Source: Pseudomonas sichuanensis
Lineage (GTDB): Bacteria; Pseudomonadota; Gammaproteobacteria; Pseudomonadales; Pseudomonadaceae
Direction of reading: 5' to 3'
DNA length: 64,000 bases
NCBI RefSeq assembly: GCF_003231305.1
Contig: NZ_QKVM01000020.1
Coordinates: 1 to 64,000 of the forward strand
Below, in pieces: positions 19,068 through 29,022 of this stretch (positions are counted from its first letter, which is position 1; every line of letters begins with the position of its first letter). Below the pieces are notes generated by a model that was not told where the DNA came from, did not search any database, and saw only the letters and a program-made list of their open reading frames with translations. A program made the position numbers and the translations under genes.

Positions 19068-19080
19068 TATCAACGGCTTA
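19068..19080 (+). promoter_or_regulatory. IHF consensus site
   Basis: TATCAACGGCTTA fits WATCAANNNNTTR without a mismatch and lies between the activator palindrome and the -24/-12 promoter, where IHF bending helps sigma-54 activation. Confidence 0.6.
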
Positions 19081-19108
19081 CAGATGAAAAGCGACGAACG
19101 GTAAGGCC

Positions 19109-19123
19109 TGGTACGGAATCTGC
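19109..19123 (+). promoter_or_regulatory. sigma-54 (-24/-12) promoter of ansB
   Basis: TGGTACGGAATCTGC has GG and GC exactly 10 nt apart and fits TGGYACG-N4-YTGC. The predicted start of transcription is about 12 nt downstream, 40 nt before the asparaginase ATG. Confidence 0.75.
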
Positions 19124-19158
19124 CTGGTTGTCGTGCGACACAGCGAACATCTCATTAG

Positions 19159-20268
<1,110 letters not shown>

Positions 20269-20316
20269 TCCCGGTCTGAACCCGCCGCGGCGCCCGGCCG
20301 CGACGGGTTCGCTCCA

Positions 20317-22167
20317 TCAGGCGATGACGACCTGGCCGTCCGCCAGGCCCTGCCCGGCAATGCCCACCAGTGTCACGCTGTCCTTGCCGAAGGTCAGCAC
20401 CAGGTCATCACCCACCTGGCTCAGGTGATCGCGAAAGTCCGGCGACGCCGTGCCACCGTCCACCCCCATGAACACCAGGCGGTCCTGGCTGCTGAAGTCC
20501 AGCACCCGGTCCTGGCCGAAATGGCCGTCGAACAGGAAGGTGTCGCGCCCTGCCCCGCCGCTGAGCAGATCGTTGCCGGCACCGCCCACCAGCACATCAT
20601 TGCCCGCACCGCCCACCAGGCGGTCGTCGCCGTCCAGGCCGAACAACCACTGGCCCTGCTTGCCGGCCACCAGCGTGTCGCCCGCCTGGCTGCCGCTCTG
20701 CGAGGCGGCGTAGAGGTTGAGCTTGCCGCTGGAAAGCAGGCCATCGGCGCCAACCGTGTGGCTGACCTCCTTGCTGAAGAACACCAGGCTCGTCTCCTGG
20801 CTCACCAGGCTCTCCACGTTGCGCACCAGGCTGATGCCGCCCTCGGCGTCGCGCACGTACAGCGTCCCTTGCCCGTCACGGGCAATGCTCAGGTTGGCCA
20901 GCGCGTCGCCGAGCTTCAAGGTGTCGTGGCCGCTGCCACCGTCGATCAGGTTGAAGCCACCCTCGTCCCGGAAGGTGTCGTTGCCGCCGCGCCCTTCCAG
21001 GTAGTCGTTGCCACGCCCGCCCTGGATAAGGTCGGCCTGCTCACTGCCGATGATGAAGGTGCTGCCCTTGTGCGTTTCGGCGTTGCGGTTGAGGTCCTGT
21101 ACCCAGGTCGAGCCCCGGGTGACGTCGGACAGGTTGCTGACCACGATGGTCGAGTCGCGGCTGGTCCACTGATAGAAGCCGGAGTCCAGCACCCGGCCCA
21201 GGCCGTCGGTGTAGGCCGCCGGCAGGTGCGACAGCCAGGTGGCGATATTGCCGATGGAGAACGGCAGCAGGTTCCAGGCGTCCGAGGCGTAGTGGTCGTT
21301 GAAGTTGACGATGTTGTCGGTGGCCGAAGCCTTGGCGCCGTCATGCACGCCCAGGGTGCCCCAGGTCAGCGACGTGCCGTCGAGCGCACGGAACACGGGG
21401 TCGTTTTCGTAGCCGATGTTGAGCACCTTGTCGGGGTTTGCTGCCTGGGTGGGCGAGGCGAAGGCAACGTAGCGCGCGTCCTCAAAGAAGCCCCCCCAGC
21501 GCGCACCGCTCAGGTCGGCCAGGCTGTTGACCGCCAGGCCGCCCAGGCTGTGGCCGCTGACGGTAATGTCGGCGCCGCTCAGGCCGTTGGCCTTGGCGAA
21601 GGCCGCGACGTCACCGAGCAGGCCATCGAAGGCATTGGCCGCGTAGTCGCGGGCATAGCCGGCCGGCCCCAACGCCGCCAACAGGTCGTTCACCGCATCG
21701 CCCAGCGTGTCCCCCAGCAGGTTCTCGCGGGGCCCGCTGGTGCCGCGGAAGGCGATGCCGATCCCGCTCAACTGGCCATTGGCGTCGTAGCGCCCGAGGA
21801 TTTCCACCTGGGCACTGGTGTAGCCCGGCGTTTCCCCATGAAAAGTACCGCGGGCGTCGGTGTGGCCGTTGTAGCCCAACTGCGCGGCGCTGATCGGCGC
21901 CCAGCCGGCGGCCTTCACCTGGGCCAGCGCCTTGGCTTCGGAGTCGGGGTTCCACGGGATGCCGGGGATCACCCCCTGGCTGTCGCTGCCGCCGATCAAC
22001 GCCTTGACCAGCGTGGCCGGCAGGCCCAGGCCGAAGCCATGTTGCTGGTAGCCGGCGGCAAAGCCGTCGTCGATGCCATGGTAGGCGTACATGGCCAGGG
22101 CCATGGCATCCTGGTAAAGCGCGCCGGAGGCGGCGCTGTCGAGCTGCTTGTAATCGAATACGGGCAT
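20317..22167 (-). CDS. RTX lipase of family I.3 (type I secreted)
   Basis: A 616-aa extracellular lipase resembling the Pseudomonas MIS38/PueA/TliA enzymes. The lipase domain covers residues 1-370 with nucleophile motif GHSLGG (Ser207); by alignment with the known enzyme the other triad members are about Asp256 and His314. Calcium-binding RTX nonapeptides (GGRGNDYLEG, GGAGNDVLVGGAGNDLL) occur at about 420-460 and 545-575, and the hydrophobic C terminus is a type I secretion signal. There is no N-terminal signal peptide. No ABC exporter gene lies nearby, so one encoded elsewhere must be used. Polyester or polyurethane cleavage is possible for this family. Confidence 0.93.
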   Translation of the reverse strand: MPVFDYKQLDSAASGALYQDAMALAMYAYHGIDDGFAAGYQQHGFGLGLPATLVKALIGGSDSQGVIPGIPWNPDSEAKALAQVKAAGWAPISAAQLGYNGHTDARGTFHGETPGYTSAQVEILGRYDANGQLSGIGIAFRGTSGPRENLLGDTLGDAVNDLLAALGPAGYARDYAANAFDGLLGDVAAFAKANGLSGADITVSGHSLGGLAVNSLADLSGARWGGFFEDARYVAFASPTQAANPDKVLNIGYENDPVFRALDGTSLTWGTLGVHDGAKASATDNIVNFNDHYASDAWNLLPFSIGNIATWLSHLPAAYTDGLGRVLDSGFYQWTSRDSTIVVSNLSDVTRGSTWVQDLNRNAETHKGSTFIIGSEQADLIQGGRGNDYLEGRGGNDTFRDEGGFNLIDGGSGHDTLKLGDALANLSIARDGQGTLYVRDAEGGISLVRNVESLVSQETSLVFFSKEVSHTVGADGLLSSGKLNLYAASQSGSQAGDTLVAGKQGQWLFGLDGDDRLVGGAGNDVLVGGAGNDLLSGGAGRDTFLFDGHFGQDRVLDFSSQDRLVFMGVDGGTASPDFRDHLSQVGDDLVLTFGKDSVTLVGIAGQGLADGQVVIA

Positions 22168-22405
22168 TGTTTGACGTCCTTGTTGCAGGTAGGAAAAACG
22201 CCCCAGCGACATCGTCCACTGACACGACTGACGGGCGAACGGCCAAGTTCGCACGGGGCTCGCCCCCAGGTCCAACGCCATGCCTGGGGCTACCCTGCCA
22301 AAGGTGCGGGCATAAAACCTGTACATGCATACAGATAAAACTTGCCTGCCCGCCCTGCCTTGCGCATCCTAGTGCCCCATCTCCAACGATGAAGCGTTGC
22401 CGGCC

Positions 22406-24373
22406 ATGCGCCTCTTTCTCTGCGAAAAACCCTCCCAGGCAAAAGACATCGCCAAGGTGCTCGGCGCCCAGCGCCGTGGCGATGGCTGCTGGCAAGGCAC
22501 CGACCTGTGCGTCACCTGGTGCATCGGCCACCTGCTGGAAACCGCGCCACCCGACAGCTACGACGAACGCTACAAACGCTGGTCCCTGGACGACCTGCCG
22601 ATCATCCCCGACAAGTGGAAGATGACGGTCAAGCCCAAGACCGCCAGCCAGTTCAAGGCGGTCAAGCGCCTGCTGGGCGAGGCCCGCGAGCTGGTGATCG
22701 CCACCGACGCCGACCGCGAGGGCGAGATGATCGCCCGCGAACTGGTCGAACACTGCCGCTACCGTGGCCCCATCCAGCGCCTGTGGTTGTCGGCACTGGA
22801 CGACGCCTCGATCCGCAAGGCCCTGGGGCGTCTGCTGCCTGGCCAGGAAACCTTCAGCCTCTACCACTCGGCCCTGGGCCGCTCGCGTGCCGACTGGCTG
22901 ATCGGCATGAACATGAGCCGCCTGTTCACCCTGCTCGGCCGCCAGTCCGGCTACCAGGGCGTGCTGCCGGTGGGCCGGGTGCAAACCCCGACGCTGCGCC
23001 TGGTGGTGGACCGCGACCGCAGCATCGCCGATTTCGTGCCTGTGCCGTTCTGGGCCATCGAGGTGCAGCTGGAAAGCGCAGGCCAGGTGTTCAATGCCCA
23101 GTGGCGCGCGCCGCAAGACGCCTGCGACGACCAGGGCCGCTGCCTGCAACAGGCGTTGGCGCAGCAGGCCGCCGCCGCCATGCAGGCCGCGGGCACGGCG
23201 CGGGTGCTCAAGGTTGCCACCGAGCGCGTGCGCGAAGCGGCGCCGCTGCCCTTCGACCTGGGCACGCTGCAGGAACTGTGCTCGAAAAAATTCGGCCTGG
23301 GCGCCCAGGAGACGCTGGACATCGCCCAGGCCCTGTACGAAACCCACAAGCTGATCACCTACCCGCGCAGCGACAGCGGCTACCTGCCGCTAAGCCAGCA
23401 CGGCGAGGCACCGGCGATCCTCGCCGCCCTGCAGCGTGCCGACGCCAGCCTCGCACCGCTACAGGCGCATCTTGAGCCCCAGCGTCGCTCACGGGCGTGG
23501 AACGACCAGAAGGTCAGCGCCCACCACGGCATCATCCCCACCGCCGCCGCCAGTGACCCGGCGCGCCTGCCGCCCAAGTACAAGGCGGTCTACACGCTGA
23601 TCCGCGCCCGCTACCTGGCGCAGTTCCTGCCCAACCACGAATACGACCGCACCCAGGCCGAGTTCGACTGCGCCGGGCAAGCGCTGCGCGCGGTGGGCAA
23701 GCAGATCGTCGAGCCGGGCTGGCGCCGCGCCTTGCCCGAGGCGCTCACCCCGGCCAAAGGCCGCGAAGCACCACCGGCTCAGGTGCTGCCCGCCCTACGC
23801 GAAGGGCAGGACTGCGCGCTGCATGATCTGCAACTCAAAGACCTGTGGACCCAGCCACCCAAGCCCTTCACCGAGGGCGACCTGATCAAGGCGATGAAGA
23901 ACGTCGCCAAGCTGGTGGACGACCCGCTGCTCAAACAGAAGCTCAAGGAAACCACTGGCATCGGCACCGAGGCCACTCGCGCCAGCATCATCCAGGGCCT
24001 GCTCGACCGTGGTTATCTGGTCAAGCATGGCAAGGCGCTGTCGGCGACACCTGCGGCGTTCAGCCTGATCGATGCCGTGCCCCGCGCCATCGCCGACCCC
24101 GGCACCACGGCCATCTGGGAGCAAGCGCTGGACATGGTGCAAAGCGGTGAGATGAGCCTTGAGGAGTTCGTCGCCCGGCAGTCGGCCTGGATGGGCAAGC
24201 TGGTGCAGCGCTGCGCGGGGATGCGCCTGAACATCAGCGGCCCGCCCCTGGCGCCGGGGGGCAAGGGTGCGCCATGGAAGAAGAAGCGTGGGGGTGGTGG
24301 CAAGCGCAAGACGGAGCCAGGGGCGGCCAAGGCCACAACCCCGCGCCGGCGCAAGACTGCCGGCAAGTCATGA
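22406..24373 (+). CDS. topB: DNA topoisomerase III
   Basis: A 655-aa type IA topoisomerase that decatenates and relaxes negatively supercoiled DNA. The Toprim domain opens MRLFLCEKPSQAKDIAKVLG, with acidic metal ligands in ATDADREGEMIA (about residues 100-111). The nucleophile is Tyr319 in LITYPRSDSGYLP. The basic C-terminal tail (Lys/Arg/Gly-rich, residues about 620-655) lacks zinc fingers. The ATG at 22406 is preferred to a TTG 9 nt upstream. It diverges from the lipase gene. Confidence 0.97.
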   Translation: MRLFLCEKPSQAKDIAKVLGAQRRGDGCWQGTDLCVTWCIGHLLETAPPDSYDERYKRWSLDDLPIIPDKWKMTVKPKTASQFKAVKRLLGEARELVIATDADREGEMIARELVEHCRYRGPIQRLWLSALDDASIRKALGRLLPGQETFSLYHSALGRSRADWLIGMNMSRLFTLLGRQSGYQGVLPVGRVQTPTLRLVVDRDRSIADFVPVPFWAIEVQLESAGQVFNAQWRAPQDACDDQGRCLQQALAQQAAAAMQAAGTARVLKVATERVREAAPLPFDLGTLQELCSKKFGLGAQETLDIAQALYETHKLITYPRSDSGYLPLSQHGEAPAILAALQRADASLAPLQAHLEPQRRSRAWNDQKVSAHHGIIPTAAASDPARLPPKYKAVYTLIRARYLAQFLPNHEYDRTQAEFDCAGQALRAVGKQIVEPGWRRALPEALTPAKGREAPPAQVLPALREGQDCALHDLQLKDLWTQPPKPFTEGDLIKAMKNVAKLVDDPLLKQKLKETTGIGTEATRASIIQGLLDRGYLVKHGKALSATPAAFSLIDAVPRAIADPGTTAIWEQALDMVQSGEMSLEEFVARQSAWMGKLVQRCAGMRLNISGPPLAPGGKGAPWKKKRGGGGKRKTEPGAAKATTPRRRKTAGKS

Positions 24374-24376
24374 ACC

Positions 24377-24481
24377 ATCGCGGGGCAAGCCCGCTCCCAC
24401 GCCATGAACTGCCTCAAGGGTTGGATGGGTATCCAACTTCTTGGAGCAGTTCGTAGCGTGGGAGCGGGCTTGCCCCGCGAT
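24377..24481. repeat. REP pair with a nested palindromic spacer
   Basis: A 26-nt left arm (24377-24402) is perfectly complementary to the right arm (24456-24481). The spacer folds too: GAACTGC pairs with GCAGTTC, and GTTGGAT pairs with ATCCAAC around a GGGT loop. It lies between the convergent topB and terC genes and may work as a terminator for both. Confidence 0.85.
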
Positions 24482-24498
24482 AGGTTGGCGAAACTACC

Positions 24499-25251
24499 TC
24501 AACCCTCAGCAGCCTCGCGCTTCAACCGCGCCCGGCGGGCCATGATGTTGAGCATCTCGATCACCGTCGAGAAGGCCATGGCGGCATACACGTAGCCTTT
24601 CGGTACATGGGCGCCGAAGCCTTCGGCGATCAGGGTCATGCCGATCATGATCAGGAAGCCCAGGGCCAGCATCACCACGGTCGGGTTGTCGTTGATGAAC
24701 TTGGCCAGCGGGTCGGCGGCCACCAGCATCACGATCACGGCGCTGATCACGGCGATGATCATGATCGGCAGGTGCTCGGTCATGCCCACGGCGGTGATGA
24801 TGCTGTCGATCGAGAAGACGATGTCCAGCAACAGGATCTGGAAGATCGCCGCGGTGAAACCGATGGTCACGGTGCTGCCGAGCTTGGACTCTTCCTTGGC
24901 ACCATGGGGGTCGACACTTTCGTGGATCTCCTTGGTCGCCTTCCACAGCAGGAACAGGCCACCGGCGATGAGGATCATGTCCTTCCACGAGAAGGCGTGG
25001 CCGAACACATCGATCACCGGCTCGGTCAGCTGGACGATCCAGGCCACGGTGCTGAGCAGCGCCAAACGCATGACCAACGCCATGCTGATGCCGATGCGTC
25101 GCGCCTTCGAGCGGAATTGCTCAGGCAGCTTGTTGGTGAGGATCGAGATGAAGATCAGGTTGTCGATGCCGAGCACGACTTCCATGGCCACCAGGGTTGC
25201 AAGGGCAACCCAGGCGGTGGGGCTAGCGGCGAGTTCCAGCAAATATTCCAT
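24499..25251 (-). CDS. TerC-family integral membrane protein
   Basis: A 250-aa inner-membrane protein with about seven hydrophobic segments. It carries the family's conserved acidic intramembrane motifs: [15 protein letters not shown] (about residues 24-38) and [17 protein letters not shown] (about 140-156). TerC proteins are linked to manganese export or to metallation of secreted proteins, and some to tellurite resistance; none of that can be read from the sequence. It is followed upstream by a small lipoprotein gene on the same strand, 28 nt away. Confidence 0.93.
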   Translation of the reverse strand: MEYLLELAASPTAWVALATLVAMEVVLGIDNLIFISILTNKLPEQFRSKARRIGISMALVMRLALLSTVAWIVQLTEPVIDVFGHAFSWKDMILIAGGLFLLWKATKEIHESVDPHGAKEESKLGSTVTIGFTAAIFQILLLDIVFSIDSIITAVGMTEHLPIMIIAVISAVIVMLVAADPLAKFINDNPTVVMLALGFLIMIGMTLIAEGFGAHVPKGYVYAAMAFSTVIEMLNIMARRARLKREAAEG

Positions 25252-25279
25252 TGGTCAGTCCTGCTTCGGGTCCGGTGGG

Positions 25280-25519
25280 TCAGATGTCTTGGGTGTCTTT
25301 CTTGTCGTCTTCGGCCTTGGCCTTCTCGCCATCGCTGCCGATGGCGTCGCTCAGCGCCTGCTGGGCGGCGTCGTTGGTCTTGTCGATGGCCTGCTTGGCT
25401 GTTTCGGCGGCCTGGTCGAGCATCTGCTGGGCGGACTTCTCGGCCTGGTCGCAGCCGCTCATGGCGAACAACGCCAGGGCCAGCACCAGGGGCGTACCGA
25501 TGGATTTGAGTTGCAACAT
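25280..25519 (-). CDS. small helical lipoprotein
   Basis: A 79-aa protein. A lipoprotein signal with lipobox MSGC places the lipidated Cys at residue 23. The mature part is an Ala/Lys/Asp/Gln-rich amphipathic helix (KSAQQMLDQAAETAKQAIDK) ending in a very acidic-basic tail. This is a common architecture in small Pseudomonas envelope proteins; no function is known to me. It precedes terC by 28 nt, so the two are probably cotranscribed. Confidence 0.85.
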   Translation of the reverse strand: MLQLKSIGTPLVLALALFAMSGCDQAEKSAQQMLDQAAETAKQAIDKTNDAAQQALSDAIGSDGEKAKAEDDKKDTQDI

Positions 25520-25651
25520 GGGGTCCTCGCTTGTCGATATCCGTGCGGCGCGCGATGCGCCTGATGGGGTCGCATTCTAGAGGGGCTGAAACATCCGGAA
25601 AATTCGTATTTTCAGCTGATATACTTCGGTTTTTACGAATCCGGAAACGCC

Positions 25652-26545
25652 ATGCTCAACTACCGCCAGCTTCATTACTTCTGGGCTGTAGCAAAGACCG
25701 GGAGTATCGCCCGCGCCAGCGAGCAACTGAATCTTACGCCGCAGACGATCAGCGGGCAGATCAGCCTGTTCGAGCAGACCTGGAACCTGGAGCTGTTCCA
25801 GCGCGTCGGCCGTCAGCTGGAGCTGACGGAAACCGGCCGCCAGGCACTGACCTATGCCGAGCAGATGTTCCAGATCGGCGGCGAGCTGGAAGCCATGCTG
25901 CGTGCCGGCCCTCAGGAACAGATCCTGTTCCGTGTGGGGGTGGCCGACGTGGTGCCCAAGTCCATCGTCTACCGCCTGTTGGCACCCACCATGGAACTGG
26001 ATGAGGTGCTGCGCATCAGTTGCCGCGAAGACAAGCTCGAGCGCCTGCTCGCAGACCTGGCGATCCAGCGCCTGGACCTGGTGATTTCCGACAGCCCCAT
26101 GCCCAACCACCTGGACATCAAGGGTTACAGCCAGAAGCTGGGGGAATGCGGCCTGAGCTTCTTTGCCACGCACACGCTGGCCGCACAGCTCGACAAGCCC
26201 TTCCCCGCCTGCTTGGACGATGCACCGCTGTTGATCCCCGGCCAGGAAACGGTGGTGCGCAGCCGCCTGCTGCGCTGGTTGGCCGAGCAGCAGGTGCAGC
26301 CGCGCATTGTCGGTGAGTTCGACGACAGCGCGCTGATGCAGGCCTTCGGCCAGTCTGGCAGCGGCATCTTCGTCGCCCCCAGCGTGATCGCCGAAGAAGT
26401 GTGCCGCCAGTACGGGGTGCAGTTGATCGGCCAGACCGAGGCGGTGAACGAGTCGTTCTATGCCATCTCGGTGGAGCGCAAGGTCAAGCACCCGGGCATC
26501 GTGGCGATCACCGAGGGGGCCCGGCGGGAGTTGTTCCACTGGTGA
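25652..26545 (+). CDS. nhaR: LysR-family regulator NhaR
   Basis: A 297-aa regulator. The N-terminal LysR winged HTH (MLNYRQLHYFWAVAKTGSIA and following, residues 1-60) has the HYFWAVAKTGS wording typical of NhaR, which activates Na+/H+ antiporter genes in response to sodium. The effector domain spans about 90-295. No nhaA gene is adjacent in this window. It is monocistronic, with an AT-rich 132-nt upstream region and a REP cluster downstream. Confidence 0.9.
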   Translation: MLNYRQLHYFWAVAKTGSIARASEQLNLTPQTISGQISLFEQTWNLELFQRVGRQLELTETGRQALTYAEQMFQIGGELEAMLRAGPQEQILFRVGVADVVPKSIVYRLLAPTMELDEVLRISCREDKLERLLADLAIQRLDLVISDSPMPNHLDIKGYSQKLGECGLSFFATHTLAAQLDKPFPACLDDAPLLIPGQETVVRSRLLRWLAEQQVQPRIVGEFDDSALMQAFGQSGSGIFVAPSVIAEEVCRQYGVQLIGQTEAVNESFYAISVERKVKHPGIVAITEGARRELFHW

Positions 26546-26553
26546 CAAGACGA

Positions 26554-26660
26554 CCTGTAGGAGCGGCCTTGCGTCGCGAAAGGGCCGCGAAGCAGCCCCG
26601 GCTATCGTGCATGTGACATGAATCGTCGGAGCTGCGTGGGAGCGGGCTTGCCCCGCGATT
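26554..26660. repeat. REP cluster after nhaR
   Basis: A degenerate REP (ctgtaggagcggccttgcgt, 26555 onward, with its own complement agggccgcg) is followed by a standard copy gtgggagcgggcttgccccg ending at 26660, next to sstT. Confidence 0.75.
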
Positions 26661-26720
26661 AGTGCCAAACCTGGCTGTGGTAAAGTACGCGGTTCATTCA
26701 CCCCCGAGATTGCGCTGCAC

Positions 26721-27932
26721 ATGACCCCCGTTCTTCGCCTCATCAACCGCACCGGCCTGGTGACGCAGATCTGCATCGGCCTGGTGGCCGGCATCGCCCT
26801 GGCCCTGCTCGCGCCCTCCGTGGCGCGCGACCTCGGCTTCCTTGGCAAGGTATTCGTCAGCGCCCTGAAAGCGGTTGCGCCGGTGCTGGTGTTCATCCTG
26901 GTGATGGCCTCGATCGCCAACCACCGCCACGGCCAGGAAACCCATATCCGCCCGATCCTCTGGCTGTACCTGCTGGGCACCTTTGCCGCCGCGGTGGTGG
27001 CCGTGGCCGCCAGCATGCTGTTCCCCTCGCAGCTGGTGCTGAACGCCAGCGAGGCTTCGCTCAGCGCCCCCGGCGGCATCACCGAAGTGATGCAGAACCT
27101 GCTGCTGAGCGCCGTCGACAACCCGATCAACGCCCTGCTCAATGCCAACTTCATCGGCGTACTGACCTGGGCCATCGGCCTGGGCATCGCCCTGCGCCAT
27201 GCCAATGACACCACCCGCACCGTGGTCGAGGACTTGTCCAACGGCGTCACCTTGATCGTGCGCGTGGTCATTCGCTTTGCGCCGCTGGGGATCTTCGGCC
27301 TGGTCAGCTCGACGCTGGCGCAATCCGGCCTGAACGCGTTGCTGGGCTACCTGCACCTGCTGGCCGTGCTGATCGGTTGCATGCTGTTCGTGGCACTGGT
27401 GATGAACCCGCTGATCGTGTTCTGGAAAATCCGCCGCAACCCTTACCCGCTGGTGCTGCTGTGCCTGCGCGAAAGCGGCATCACCGCGTTCTTCACCCGC
27501 AGTTCGGCGGCCAACATTCCGGTCAACCTGGCCTTGTCGGAAAAGCTCGGCCTGCACGAGGACACCTACTCGGTGTCGATCCCCCTGGGCGCGACCATCA
27601 ACATGGCCGGCGCGGCGATCACCATCACTGTGCTGACCCTGGCGGCCGTGCACACCCTGGGCATCCCGGTCGACCTGCCTACCGCCGTGCTGCTCAGCGT
27701 AGTGGCGGCGGTGTGCGCCTGCGGCGCCTCGGGCGTGGCCGGGGGTTCGCTGCTGCTGATCCCGCTGGCCTGCAGCCTGTTCGGTATTCCCAGCGAGATC
27801 GCCATGCAGGTGGTGGCGGTCGGTTTCATCATCGGCGTGCTGCAGGATTCGGCCGAGACGGCGCTGAACTCCTCCACCGATGTGCTGTTTACCGCCGCCG
27901 CGTGCCAGGCCATGGAGCAGCGCAACGCCTGA
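26721..27932 (+). CDS. sstT: serine/threonine:sodium symporter
   Basis: A 403-aa transporter of the DAACS family (dicarboxylate/amino acid:cation symporters). Multiple membrane segments are visible, with the re-entrant Ser-rich motif [20 protein letters not shown] (about residues 257-276) and [14 protein letters not shown] (about 287-300), as in SstT. It takes up serine and threonine with sodium. The start has only a weak ribosome binding site. It is monocistronic and ends before a REP hairpin. Confidence 0.95.
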   Translation: MTPVLRLINRTGLVTQICIGLVAGIALALLAPSVARDLGFLGKVFVSALKAVAPVLVFILVMASIANHRHGQETHIRPILWLYLLGTFAAAVVAVAASMLFPSQLVLNASEASLSAPGGITEVMQNLLLSAVDNPINALLNANFIGVLTWAIGLGIALRHANDTTRTVVEDLSNGVTLIVRVVIRFAPLGIFGLVSSTLAQSGLNALLGYLHLLAVLIGCMLFVALVMNPLIVFWKIRRNPYPLVLLCLRESGITAFFTRSSAANIPVNLALSEKLGLHEDTYSVSIPLGATINMAGAAITITVLTLAAVHTLGIPVDLPTAVLLSVVAAVCACGASGVAGGSLLLIPLACSLFGIPSEIAMQVVAVGFIIGVLQDSAETALNSSTDVLFTAAACQAMEQRNA

Positions 27933-27939
27933 CGGGGCC

Positions 27940-27987
27940 ATCGCGGGGCAAGTCGCAGCGGTGCGCCGCTGCGACTTGCCCCGCGAT
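27940..27987. repeat. REP hairpin of the 'caagtcgcagcgg' type, copy 1
   Basis: A perfect 22-bp stem (27940-27961 against 27966-27987) with a 4-nt loop TGCG, reading atcgcggggcaagtcgcagc on the left. It lies 7 nt after the sstT stop and can serve as its terminator. A nearly identical hairpin lies at 28958-29006. Confidence 0.9.
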
Positions 27988-28058
27988 GCGTTCGACGATT
28001 GCTTAAGCCAGGCACTTTACCTAGGCTAGTGGCCTTTTCCTCGCAATGAGACAAGGCC

Positions 28059-28706
28059 ATGTCCGAACACGAAAGCACCGGCGAAGGCCGCTTCAACAGC
28101 ACCGAGATCCGCGTCCTCGGTTCGTTGATCGAAAAGCAGGCCAGCAGCCCGGAAACCTACCCCCTGACCCTCAATGCCCTGGTCCTGGCCTGCAACCAGA
28201 AAACCAGCCGCGAACCTGTCATGAACCTCTCCCCCGGCCAGGTTGGCCAGGCCCTGCGCGCCCTCGAAGGGCAGAACATGGCCCGCCTGCAGATGGGCAG
28301 CCGTGCCGACCGCTGGGAACAGCGGGTGGACAAGGCGCTGGAGCTGGTACCGGCGCAACTGGTGCTGATGGGCCTGATGTTCCTGCGCGGCCCGCAAACC
28401 CTCAATGAACTGCTGACCCGCAGCAACCGCCTGCATGATTTCGAAGACGTCGACCAGGTCCAGCACCAGCTGGAGCGCCTGATCTCCCGTGGCCTGGCCC
28501 TGCACCTGCCGCGCCAGGCCGGCCAGCGCGAGGACCGCTACACCCACGCCTTGGGCGACCCGGCCCAAATCGAGGAGATCCTCGCCGCGCGTCAGCAGGA
28601 GGGTGGCGCACGCAGCGGTGCCGGCAGTGTCTCGCAGGAGCGCATCGAAGCGCTGGAAGCGCGGATTGCCGCGTTGGAGGAGCGCCTGGCCCAGCTGGAA
28701 GGCTGA
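28059..28706 (+). CDS. YceH-family protein (DUF480)
   Basis: A 215-aa protein with two tandem winged-helix domains (about residues 10-90 and 100-180), opening with the family phrase [20 protein letters not shown] and containing [15 protein letters not shown]. The C-terminal 22 residues ([20 protein letters not shown]) are a leucine-zipper-like coiled coil that could drive dimerisation. The family is widely conserved but has no settled function. It lies between two near-identical REP hairpins together with the small convergent gene. Confidence 0.93.
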   Translation: MSEHESTGEGRFNSTEIRVLGSLIEKQASSPETYPLTLNALVLACNQKTSREPVMNLSPGQVGQALRALEGQNMARLQMGSRADRWEQRVDKALELVPAQLVLMGLMFLRGPQTLNELLTRSNRLHDFEDVDQVQHQLERLISRGLALHLPRQAGQREDRYTHALGDPAQIEEILAARQQEGGARSGAGSVSQERIEALEARIAALEERLAQLEG

Positions 28707-28708
28707 GG

Positions 28709-28900
28709 TCAGGGCTTGAGTGCTTCGGGGAAGTTGCGACAGCTCTTGCGCTCGGCCATTTCGCGCTCGCTGGGGCGCTGGTCGACAAACACGGTACGGC
28801 CGTCTGCGTAGATTTCCAGGTAGCCCCAGTGCAGGTCCTGCTCTTTCTGCCCGGGCTGGGGTGGCACGAGCCACCAGGGTTCGCGGCTGATCAGGGTCAT
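28709..28900 (-). CDS. hypothetical 63-aa protein
   Basis: A small soluble protein, opening MTLISREPWWLVPPQPGQ and rich in Trp, Pro and Arg. I know it only as a conserved Pseudomonas hypothetical protein. The start at 28900 gives a protein without the low-complexity extension encoded upstream. Its stop lies 2 nt from the end of the convergent yceH gene. Confidence 0.7.
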   Translation of the reverse strand: MTLISREPWWLVPPQPGQKEQDLHWGYLEIYADGRTVFVDQRPSEREMAERKSCRNFPEALKP

Positions 28901-28957
28901 GGGTGCGATTCCTGAAGGGGACTGCCCTTCATGATAGCCACTACCACACCAACGCAA

Positions 28958-29006
28958 TCGCGGGGCAAGTCGCAGCGGCGGTGCGCCGCTGCGACTTGCC
29001 CCGCGA
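28958..29006. repeat. REP hairpin of the 'caagtcgcagcgg' type, copy 2
   Basis: A perfect 23-bp stem (28958-28980 against 28984-29006) around a GTG loop. It differs from the copy at 27940 only by a 3-nt insertion near the tip. It lies 16 nt beyond the ahpF stop. Confidence 0.9.
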
Positions 29007-29022
29007 AGAGGCCGGAACAGGC

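Noticed and set aside
20317..24373. Lipase and topB as part of a mobile cluster
   Set aside because: No integrase, transposase, att repeat or clear composition change is seen around them.
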